From an uncultured Collinsella sp. (lineage in GTDB: Bacteria > Actinomycetota > Coriobacteriia > Coriobacteriales > Coriobacteriaceae): DNA of 32,453 bases. The notes below the pieces were generated by a model. That model worked only from the letters and a program-made list of their open reading frames with translations. It was not told the DNA's origin and searched no databases. Each line of letters begins with the position of its first letter. The first letter of the stretch is position 1. The position numbers and the translations under genes were made by a program. Of the stretch, positions 25,340 through 32,453 are shown piece by piece. Where the stretch lies: assembly GCA_900542965.1 (NCBI GenBank), contig UQPY01000025.1, positions 1 through 32,453 on the forward strand. The letters run 5' to 3'.

Positions 25340-26044
25340 CTAGCCAAGTATAGATACCATCCTGTTTCCAAATTCGGTCCTACGATAAACCCTTTCTTCT
25401 TTCTCAATTTCGTCGGGATCGTCGAAGATGAGCGTCGTATCTACTACGTCCCACTGCTGCCGATGGATATCCTCAATCAGCAATCCCAGCCCGGTTAATC
25501 GAAGAAGAACTTCTGCATCTCTGCCTCTGAGCGTCTGAAAAGTTTCCTTTTCTCGAAGCATTTCGTAGTCTCCAGGTAGAAATCTGTCCAAAGTCTCTGC
25601 AAACAAACGAAGATCGTCCCAGCTAATTTCTTTATCTAGGTAGGCCTCATAAATCTTTGCTAGTCGCCGCGCTTTGTCCTCCTCAATGTATCTTTCGAGC
25701 AGGATAAGCAGGTACTCAATATCGCGCTTCCTATTTGACTCTTCAAAGTATTGCTTGTACTTGTTCCATGAGCCATTTTCAAAAGAGTCGCGGTTGAACT
25801 CATCGAGGAAACACGCATACTTCTTCAGCAGATGCGCATTGTGGATATTGTTTCCGATTTTGTAGATGCTCACTAGGCTTGAGATGACGGGGATGTCCTT
25901 CAAGAACTCGTTTTGGAGAATTTCGTCCAGGCCAACCTCTGCGATATTCGAAATAAGTTCGAGAGAGTCGCTGCAAATAGTCGGCCTTGCGTCGTCTTGC
26001 AAGCGCGATAGACCGGCCTTAGTTGATTCCTCTGCGTTTACCAT
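25340..26044 (-). CDS. Unrecognised 234-aa protein, A+T-rich
   Basis: I cannot name the family. The protein is mostly helical: LELISNIAEVGLDEILQNEFLKDIPVISSLVSIYKIGNNI is amphipathic to hydrophobic, then comes a charged helical region (KYKQYFEESNRKRDIEYLLILLERYIEEDKARRLAKIYEAYL) and a C-terminal LLRLTGLGLLIED followed by an acidic stretch and FGNRMVSIL, which could be a small winged-helix-like domain. No signal peptide or catalytic motif is visible. The start ATG at 26042-26044 has GAAAGG seven bases upstream. An ATG at 26059 is less likely. Its neighbours make a defence or mobile-element role possible but unproven. Confidence 0.65.
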   Translation of the reverse strand: MVNAEESTKAGLSRLQDDARPTICSDSLELISNIAEVGLDEILQNEFLKDIPVISSLVSIYKIGNNIHNAHLLKKYACFLDEFNRDSFENGSWNKYKQYFEESNRKRDIEYLLILLERYIEEDKARRLAKIYEAYLDKEISWDDLRLFAETLDRFLPGDYEMLREKETFQTLRGRDAEVLLRLTGLGLLIEDIHRQQWDVVDTTLIFDDPDEIEKEERVYRRTEFGNRMVSILG

Positions 26045-26118
26045 AAGATTACCTTTCATAATAATTTGCCAGTTTTGGCATGCGTTTGCAGCGCCGCTTT
26101 TCTGAAAGTGGCTCCAAT

Positions 26119-26454
26119 TTAAATGCCATCCCCCGAATAGGCGCTCAGGTTCGATTCAACAAGTGCATTGGTTGAAAAGAGCTTTAGACCCCCTTCGCGG
26201 TAGAAGTCGCCTGTGCAGAGCAACCAAATCATCTTGTCGAGCTTACAGGCAGTGGACTCGGGGTCCACGCCGCCCTTCCGCGCCGCGCGCGCGGCTTCGA
26301 AATGGCAACGAGCCACTTCGGCCTCGCTGTCAGTGGTAGCGTAAAACTGAACAGTATTCAGCTGGCCGTTGACACAAACATCGACGAGTGGCTGCTGAAC
26401 AAGCTCGACGACCTGATCAGGGCGATGCAGCTCGAGCTCATGGAGCTGCACCAC
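26119..26454 (-). CDS. Possible 111-aa ORF or remnant
   Basis: A GTG-initiated frame overlaps the istB relict on the other strand. Its second half (CHFEAARAARKGGVDPESTACKLDKMIWLLCTGDFYREGG) reads like real protein, while the first half is antisense to the relict. It may be the tail of a lost gene. Family unknown. Low confidence. Confidence 0.3.
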   Translation of the reverse strand: MVQLHELELHRPDQVVELVQQPLVDVCVNGQLNTVQFYATTDSEAEVARCHFEAARAARKGGVDPESTACKLDKMIWLLCTGDFYREGGLKLFSTNALVESNLSAYSGDGI

Positions 26455-26502
26455 GGTTCGTCCTCGACTGTCTTCTGCACGCAGTGCAGGTCGAAGGGCT
26501 AG
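26359..26502 (+). pseudogene. Relict of IS21-type IstB ATPase
   Basis: The plus-strand frame reads NIDEWLLNKLDD...LELMELHHGSSSTVFCTQ, which matches the Walker-B-to-sensor region of IS21 helper ATPases (typically DEWLL.....LELME.R....STVFCTQ). The frame stops at TAG (26500-26502), where IstB proteins usually have Trp, consistent with a TGG-to-TAG nonsense change. The Walker A half, istA and the terminal repeats are not seen. It is a scar of an old insertion in the 503-bp gap between two minus-strand genes. Confidence 0.6.
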
Positions 26503-26547
26503 GCAGGAGCCCCCGAGGCTTTTCCTAATTCTAGGTGTTAAAGTCGA

Positions 26548-29500
26548 TTACTGCCTGCCGTGGAATAGCCTCCACTTTTCGTCTTCGATGTCTCTTTCAA
26601 TTGAAGACCTCACTTTTAACAGCCATTCTCTGTGTTTTAAATATTCAACACCTGCGGGCAGCTGAGCAGCAATCGATTCAATCGCCTCAATCTCCTTGAG
26701 CTTTGCTGGAATAAAGCCTTTTTCTGGAGACCCGCTCATTGAAGATCGACGGAGATCCAAATCGTTGATCGATATCCCGTCTTTATCGAGCGACAGAATG
26801 AGGGTGATAGCCCTGACCCTCGCCTCGTCATTGCAATCGGACAAGGCCCAGCTAATTCTATCGAGACTATTTGCGTCGGCGATCCTTTCGCGGATGATAT
26901 ATTCCAGGCGCTCCCAAAAAATATCGCTCGAGAGCGCATTTGCGTCACGAACGGGAAACAAAGCGGCTATTTCAAACCTACCGAGTGGTTCGCTCAGCAC
27001 TTCATCGATCAATGCTTTCAGCAGATTCCAAGCACGATTGTCCTGGACGGTCCAAAACGAGCTGATTCTTCGCAGGAGATCGTGCCTTTGTCGGTAGTCG
27101 AGGCTGGCAGCGTATTCCAAAAAACGGTCAATCATTGAACTGTCAAGGCGTAAAAGGCAGCGTAGGAAAGCGAGGTTATAGTCGAAAGAAGGGCGTCCTT
27201 CAAGTGCGAGAAAATACAGGTTGATAGCCGGTAAGGGATTGGATCCGAAGTACGAATCTAGAGCGGAGACGCGCTTTTCGTCTCCGCAGTTGCCGAAAAA
27301 CCGCCAAACCCCATCATTGTGAGTGCGTTCGGAAAACCTAGAAGCATATTTGAGGATATAGCCAGGATGCTTTGGCTCGACTATCTCCAAATCTTCCAAG
27401 CAGAGATGCGTTCTGCCGTCATCGAGTCTTGCGAGGATCTCGTCGAGCTCCTCCTTTATTGCTAGCAAATCAAGATAGTCAAACAGGGCCGGATGGTCAC
27501 TCACGTCGATCACCGCGCCCAGCTCGTTTCTAAGGACCTTCCTGCCGATGGTTTCAGCAAGATGGTCAAGTGCTTCGTACGGGACGGGGATCGTCGAGGG
27601 CAACGAAGCGATATTGCGTGCGATTATGCTTGAGGCAGTATCTGGGGTCCTTTTGGCGATTTCCAGAAGGACTTTTCCGATAGCCCTGCCCAACTCCCAC
27701 TCTTTATCGGAAATCTCATAATCTTCGGCTAGCTTTCCCAGGGCTTCGGTCAGTCGTTCTAGCGGTAACTCTTCCGCGGATATCCTCGGTTCTTTCTCTA
27801 CGAGAGACTCGGAGTTCTCCAGGCCAAGTGCGTCGAATGTGCTCTGGCGGAACCCATCGAGGCTCAGAGGGGGATTCTGCGCGCATGTTTCGTAAATCTG
27901 GTTGATGCTTAAGCTGCATGAGAGATCGATTGTCGAGTCTTCGCTTATATATTTGGGGAATAGATCTTCGATCATCGAGAGCACCGAATGCATGTTTTCT
28001 GCATGCTCCGCTTCAGGTTCTTTGCCATAGAACGAGAAGTGCTGCCGAAAGGTGGATCTAACTTGCCTGCTGAATTCGGTTTCGACTAGAACGGAGAGCG
28101 CCCGGAAGCAATGGGCGTGGAGCTCGGCCAGCTCTGATGTGAAATTAAAGATCAGGGTGTTGTATGTGTACGTTATGCCGTTTTGCCGAACGCGCTGGAC
28201 CCTTGAAGAGAGGTATGAACTCGTCAAGACGATCAGACATGCTGCAACATTGCGGGAATGCGATTGTTGATATTTTTGAGCGAGGGCATCGAGTTTGCTG
28301 TTTTCCAAATCGAATCCCGTACGATCGAAATCGTAAGCGAAAGCGCCGTCTTGCCCGCATGCCCAGTTGTACTCGGCCGCCCGCTCTGTGCCTCTTTCTA
28401 CACACTTCACGAACAACTCGGAGGCTGTTTGCGAATACTCGCTCGAGTTCATCAGGGATACGGAAATATGCAGGGGCATAGATCCGTCCGATGTCGAATT
28501 CATGCCGAGAATTTCTTCCGATACGTCAGCGCAAGCAGCACTTTCGATGCGGTTTGAGGCAAAGGCGAGCGCCTGTACGGGGAGGAGTTGATTGAATGTG
28601 ATTATGAACTGATCGGCAATTCGCTCATCCCGATTCTTTATTTCATCCCAAGCTTTCTCGCATTCCCTTCGAAGATAGTCGTACACGCTCGCACTTCCGC
28701 ATACTTCAGCCATTGACTTGGCGGCTTTGAGATACGGCGCGTTCGGCATTTCTGCGGTATGCAGAATGAAATCTGCAAAACTGCCGTTCCCTTCTTTTGC
28801 GAAGTGGCGGCATATCAAGAAGTCGCGAAGATTCTGCTCTTCCATCCTTATGGCTAGCACGCCACCGGCTGAGGTAAGGATCGTGACGATTTCCTGGTCG
28901 TTCAATCTGGATGCAAAATCCCGAATCTCGGCGTCGTCGTACCCCAAGCCCAAGAGATCCTCATAACAAGGGTCTCCTTCAATAAGATCGCAGCAGTCGT
29001 AGATTGCAAGGATCTCTGCGAGACGTTGCTCTCTGCTGGAGTACCCAGCTAAGGCGGAATTCATATAGATGTTCAGAAGATCGTATGGCTCTTGGATGGC
29101 TTCGAAATTGCCGTCTGCTATGGGGCTTGCTGCCATGATAGCCAAGCGCAGGTTTCCGTTTGCGATTGCCGATACTCTCTCCCTCAGTGCTATGTTTTTT
29201 ATGTTGTATTCGGTCTCGAGTATCGCTTCTATATTTTCCGCGGTTAGAGGCTCCAGCTCTATTTCTCTGAAATTTAGATAACTGCCGATTTTTGCGGTCA
29301 ACTCGCTTCGGTGCATCTTCCTGCAGGTGAGGACAATCTTTAGCTTTTTGTTTTCCAAACAGATTCCCAGCAAGTGCTCAAGTGACAGGTTGCCGTTTGC
29401 ATCATCGACTAGAAGGATAATGTTTTCCGACTCCGACAAAATCAGCTCGATATCATCGTCGAGATGCGATGAATACCTAGAGTCCAAGATAAGAAGATCC

Positions 29501-30189
29501 CAGTGATGCCGTTTGCTGAATGAGAGGCATGCGTCGAGGGCGATCTTGGTTTTCCCCGATCCAGACTGCCCCTGAATCACCACTGCCTTGTTTTGCTCTA
29601 TCGATTCGACGATGACTGAAAACTCGGAATCCCTGTGCATGAGGAGCTTCGACAGGTCGGTTGAGAAACGGTCGTTCAGGCTTCGCTCGATGAAGCGGTC
29701 TGGGGCGATGAATGATCCCTTTCCGAGTGGAACGCCCAATACCGTATGCGCTAGCGCAGGGTATTTTCCATCAAGGTCGCTCGCAATTGTCTCTGGCCCG
29801 ATTATTTCTATCCGTGGATCGATGGCACGGACCTCCTCGAGTACCAGAGGTGAAAGGCGAAAGTATGTGTGGCACAGGATGATTCGATCTATGAGTTGCG
29901 GATTGATTCCGGTTTTGCTCCTGTCGAGGCAGTCTTTAGCATCATTTAGCAGCTTATTGCGGATGTCGGAATTAGAGGTTGTGTATGCCGCGAAGAGGTA
30001 GTGTCCATTCTCTCCTACGGAGTACATGTCTGGCACTCCGGTCGTGGTTTTATCCGTGCCGCATTGGGATCCTAATTCAATGATGTTGTTAAGCGAATAT
30101 CTCCTATATAGATACTGATTTGCTAGTGTTTGAAAACGCCCGCCTTCGATCTGCCTTAGCTCTTCTTGGATCTGATTTATTTGGGACAT
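26548..30189 (-). CDS. Large STAND/NACHT-like NTPase with N-terminal nuclease-fold-like domain
   Basis: In this 1213-aa protein, residues 1-160 show EGGRFQ (15-20), GSQCGTDKTTTGVPD (40-54) and YLFAAYTT (64-71). This is the pattern of PD-(D/E)XK-like domains that precede P-loop ATPases in some defence proteins, but the usual (D/E)xK is replaced by AYT. The NTPase follows: Walker A GQSGSGKT (207-214), Walker B IILLVDD (257-263) and KIVLTCR (284-290) as a NACHT/STAND sensor. The remaining ~850 residues are helical, as in STAND sensor arms. It is A+T-rich compared with its neighbours. The start ATG has GAGGAG four bases upstream. By analogy with Avs-type proteins it may sense phage proteins and trigger an effector. 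Target and activity are unknown. Confidence 0.75.
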   Translation of the reverse strand: MSQINQIQEELRQIEGGRFQTLANQYLYRRYSLNNIIELGSQCGTDKTTTGVPDMYSVGENGHYLFAAYTTSNSDIRNKLLNDAKDCLDRSKTGINPQLIDRIILCHTYFRLSPLVLEEVRAIDPRIEIIGPETIASDLDGKYPALAHTVLGVPLGKGSFIAPDRFIERSLNDRFSTDLSKLLMHRDSEFSVIVESIEQNKAVVIQGQSGSGKTKIALDACLSFSKRHHWDLLILDSRYSSHLDDDIELILSESENIILLVDDANGNLSLEHLLGICLENKKLKIVLTCRKMHRSELTAKIGSYLNFREIELEPLTAENIEAILETEYNIKNIALRERVSAIANGNLRLAIMAASPIADGNFEAIQEPYDLLNIYMNSALAGYSSREQRLAEILAIYDCCDLIEGDPCYEDLLGLGYDDAEIRDFASRLNDQEIVTILTSAGGVLAIRMEEQNLRDFLICRHFAKEGNGSFADFILHTAEMPNAPYLKAAKSMAEVCGSASVYDYLRRECEKAWDEIKNRDERIADQFIITFNQLLPVQALAFASNRIESAACADVSEEILGMNSTSDGSMPLHISVSLMNSSEYSQTASELFVKCVERGTERAAEYNWACGQDGAFAYDFDRTGFDLENSKLDALAQKYQQSHSRNVAACLIVLTSSYLSSRVQRVRQNGITYTYNTLIFNFTSELAELHAHCFRALSVLVETEFSRQVRSTFRQHFSFYGKEPEAEHAENMHSVLSMIEDLFPKYISEDSTIDLSCSLSINQIYETCAQNPPLSLDGFRQSTFDALGLENSESLVEKEPRISAEELPLERLTEALGKLAEDYEISDKEWELGRAIGKVLLEIAKRTPDTASSIIARNIASLPSTIPVPYEALDHLAETIGRKVLRNELGAVIDVSDHPALFDYLDLLAIKEELDEILARLDDGRTHLCLEDLEIVEPKHPGYILKYASRFSERTHNDGVWRFFGNCGDEKRVSALDSYFGSNPLPAINLYFLALEGRPSFDYNLAFLRCLLRLDSSMIDRFLEYAASLDYRQRHDLLRRISSFWTVQDNRAWNLLKALIDEVLSEPLGRFEIAALFPVRDANALSSDIFWERLEYIIRERIADANSLDRISWALSDCNDEARVRAITLILSLDKDGISINDLDLRRSSMSGSPEKGFIPAKLKEIEAIESIAAQLPAGVEYLKHREWLLKVRSSIERDIEDEKWRLFHGRQ

Positions 30190-30514
30190 TTTGCTCCTCG
30201 CGATAAATTCGCCTTTTGATTTCTCTTTTCTTACTCTAGTCCGCCTACCTCAGCAAGCCTTACAAGCTCGAGGGACGAGTCGACGACGTCCTCGAAGTCA
30301 AGCCCCGCCGCATAGGCCCTCGGATAAGGCGAGCGGAGGGCGCGTGACCCCGTCGGAAATGGCCGCCGTTAGGTGCGTGTTCGAGAGCTGCGCGGCGGAG
30401 CTGGATGGAGCCTGGGCAAGGCATTAGGGCATCCTCGTCCTTGTCGTAAGACTGCCATTAGAAGATCTTCTGCAAATCCTAAGCCACGTTTCAACTTGGC
30501 AAAAGCTGCGGATC
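30190..30514. other. 325-bp gap with a possible gene remnant
   Basis: Between the two NTPase genes no intact gene is seen. On the minus strand a frame ending at TAA (30231-30233) reads GLDFEDVVDSSLELVRLAEVGGLE, which has coding character but no clear start, and may be the tail of a lost gene. G+C content is high, unlike the STAND gene. Confidence 0.35.
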
Positions 30515-32350
30515 CTAGATATCGGCAAGACATTCGAGACTCTTGGATATGGCGTCGAAATAGATCCTTTGGTAATACTCCATGGTCTCGACCTTGCCGA
30601 TCTCCGATCCGAGCCTCTTGGCCCAAGCTACGAGGGCCTTCCTGTCCTCGCCCTCGAGCGAGGCCGTGCACGACCTCATGTGGTCGCCCGGAAAAAGGAC
30701 ACTGTGCACAAGCCGAATATCTTCGGGAGGCATCTTCTCCATCGCCCTCGCGAGGAGGGAAGTGTCGAGGGAAATGAGCGACAGGATGGGTTCCGACCAG
30801 TCATCTGATTTCGAGAAAGCCAGATAGAGCTTCGTCGCGAATTGGTCGGGGGTGTTTTTCAGGACGTTGCCAAGAGACTCCGACTCCCGTTCGCGTAGCG
30901 TCGTCAAGGCGAGCTCCCTCAGCCTGTCGACCTCCTCCAAAGCCGGAATCTCATGCGCTTCGCTCGAGTCGAAAGGGATCTCCTGCCATTCGACTCGATT
31001 CTTTCCGATTGACCTCACTGCAGACTCGGGATCCCGTCCAATGGAGGATTCCATCGCCTTGACGAGCGGCGCGACCCCTTCGGGAAAGGCGTCAGCAAAT
31101 TCCCCCGCAATGCCTTTGACGGCACGCAGGACGTCGGGATAGACGTCGAACGACAAGCCGCGGCTCCCGTCCCCGGGGACAATCCCGGCGACTATAGTCT
31201 CCACCATGCCAGGGACATCGGCATCGCGGAAAGTGGCGTGTCTGATGCCGTCGATACATTCAATAGCTTTCCGCGCGGCCGGCCCGTCGGGATGAAAGGT
31301 CGCAAGGTAATCTTCCAGGCAGGAACGAACATGCTTGGAATCGACCCCCTCACACCTCTCGAAAAAGCGGGGGATGAAGTCCAGAGCGGCGTATTTGAGC
31401 CGGCGCGACTCGAAAATGCCACCCCTAAGGATGGAATCCTCCCGGCTTGACGGAGGCCCGATGCGCATCCCCTTCGCCGCCCCCGCTGCAAAGCCGAAAG
31501 CCTCTTTGAAAACTGCCCTGGCAGACTCCGGGTCGGTGGGTTCAGCGAAGAACCCGGATTCCTTCATCCCGACCAGCACGGGGCGCATCTTGCTGAGGGA
31601 TCGCAAGTTCGGCGATTCGCTTCCTTCAATCGCCGAAACGGCGTCCTCGAGCGCGCCTGCGTAGATGCCGCCCAGCACGCCTCCCAGAACGCGTTCCACA
31701 ACCGAGCCGACCGAGGGCCTGAACCGGCACTTCCGCCAGACGGTCTTCTCGATGAGGCTCTCGTACTCCCCGGTCGTCCCCTTCTCCCCCTTCGGTCCTA
31801 GCCCTTCTCTCCACTCATCCTCGTTGCAGACGAGGAGGACCTTCTTCCTGCAGCCGACGACGAGGTGGTCGACCGCCCCGAGCAGCTCGCGAATGCCCAT
31901 GTCGCACCTCTCCACGTCGTCTATGACGAGGAGGGTCTCGGGGCCGATGATGAGGTTCACGGCATTCAGCGGCGCCATCTTGAGATCGACGCCCGCCTTC
32001 TTCTCCAGCTCCCTGATCTTTTTCCCGAGGAACGATATTCCCGTGTCCTTGGCGAACCCGACGAGTGAATCCCACCTGCCCCTCTCCCCGCCGGCCGCGC
32101 ACCCTATGGCGTATTTCGAGATGAAACCAGACTCAATCGCCCCGCAGAGCTCCGCTAAGTCCTTGGCGCCGTAGGCGGACGCCACCACGACGGGATGCCG
32201 GCTCTCATCCTCCTCCAGCTTCTCGGTCAGTGCGTGCTCGACAAAGTAGGTTTTCCCGCATCCCCATTCCCCGGTAAGCATGAGGGCGTACGAGTTCTCC
32301 TTGTCCTCGAGGTACTCCCTCACGACGCCGATGATGTCATCCTCGTTCAC
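30515..32350 (-). CDS. KAP-family P-loop NTPase
   Basis: In the 611-aa version, the KAP signature is GEWGCGKT (27-34, Walker A) and LLVIDDVERCD (140-150, Walker B). The typical KAP transmembrane helices between them are absent. The C-terminal two thirds are helical with no known domain. KAP NTPases include PifA, which excludes phage T7, so a defence role is possible. I chose the GTG at 32348-32350 because AAGGAG lies eight bases upstream and 26 residues remain before Walker A. The frame stays open to the window edge with another GTG at 32422, so the start could be earlier. It is G+C-rich, unlike the neighbouring STAND gene, so the two may have arrived separately. Confidence 0.8.
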   Translation of the reverse strand: MNEDDIIGVVREYLEDKENSYALMLTGEWGCGKTYFVEHALTEKLEEDESRHPVVVASAYGAKDLAELCGAIESGFISKYAIGCAAGGERGRWDSLVGFAKDTGISFLGKKIRELEKKAGVDLKMAPLNAVNLIIGPETLLVIDDVERCDMGIRELLGAVDHLVVGCRKKVLLVCNEDEWREGLGPKGEKGTTGEYESLIEKTVWRKCRFRPSVGSVVERVLGGVLGGIYAGALEDAVSAIEGSESPNLRSLSKMRPVLVGMKESGFFAEPTDPESARAVFKEAFGFAAGAAKGMRIGPPSSREDSILRGGIFESRRLKYAALDFIPRFFERCEGVDSKHVRSCLEDYLATFHPDGPAARKAIECIDGIRHATFRDADVPGMVETIVAGIVPGDGSRGLSFDVYPDVLRAVKGIAGEFADAFPEGVAPLVKAMESSIGRDPESAVRSIGKNRVEWQEIPFDSSEAHEIPALEEVDRLRELALTTLRERESESLGNVLKNTPDQFATKLYLAFSKSDDWSEPILSLISLDTSLLARAMEKMPPEDIRLVHSVLFPGDHMRSCTASLEGEDRKALVAWAKRLGSEIGKVETMEYYQRIYFDAISKSLECLADI

Positions 32351-32453
32351 CTTGGTCGCTCCTTGTCCGCCATCGGTTTCCACCCTTACCTTTCCTATTG
32401 TTAGCGTCAATCTATTTTTCACCAGTTTCGCTAAACAGGCGCGCCGTTCGCGC

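Noticed and set aside
30191..30427. 78-aa plus-strand ORF between the NTPase genes
   Set aside because: It is Arg/Ala/Pro-rich, has no ribosome site and starts in the STAND gene upstream region. It looks like a chance frame.
1..32453. tRNA or rRNA genes
   Set aside because: No tRNA cloverleaf with the T-loop GGTTCGAATCC-type core and no rRNA segments were seen when reading both strands.

Overview
The window reads as chromosomal DNA of a high-G+C Coriobacteriia member, most likely Collinsella or a close relative. The basis is gene content, dense G+C-rich coding on the minus strand and protein style. No 16S or database comparison was possible, so the genus is an inference. The first 33 bases are not biological: they are the Illumina Nextera read-1 adapter ending in the Tn5 mosaic end. 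The contig truly begins at base 34, inside infB.

Bases 34-9.8 kb are housekeeping. On the minus strand lie the 5' part of infB, then nusA and rimP (transcribed rimP-nusA-infB from a good sigma-70 promoter with an intrinsic terminator in the leader), leuS behind a 119-bp palindrome, and guaB. A ModE-type DNA-binding protein is divergent from guaB. It converges on a Cys/Met-metabolism-type protein that has lost the PLP lysine, with a palindromic repeat between them.

Bases 9.8-20.95 kb form one tightly overlapping eight-gene minus-strand operon: pelD-pelE-pelA(deacetylase)-pelF-pelG-cotH-VTC-DUF4956. This is a Gram-positive-type Pel exopolysaccharide locus lacking outer-membrane components, with a CotH-kinase / VTC / DUF4956 module fused to its end. 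PelD carries an SDR-like N-terminus, a membrane region, a GAF-like region and a degenerate GGDEF with an intact RxxD I-site, so c-di-GMP control is predicted.

Bases 21-32.45 kb are an accessory region. Two related ~215-bp palindromic elements flank an AlbA_2/Schlafen-type regulator, together with a 10-bp x6 tandem array running into a perfect 16-bp hairpin. Next come a 63-bp near-perfect palindrome, a 33-codon ORF coupled to an unrecognised 442-aa gene, an unrecognised 234-aa gene, a relict of an IS21-type istB, a 1213-aa STAND-like NTPase with an N-terminal nuclease-fold-like domain, and a KAP P-loop NTPase. Genes from about 23.8 to 30.2 kb are visibly more A+T-rich than the rest. The last two genes are the best candidates for an uncharacterised anti-phage system.
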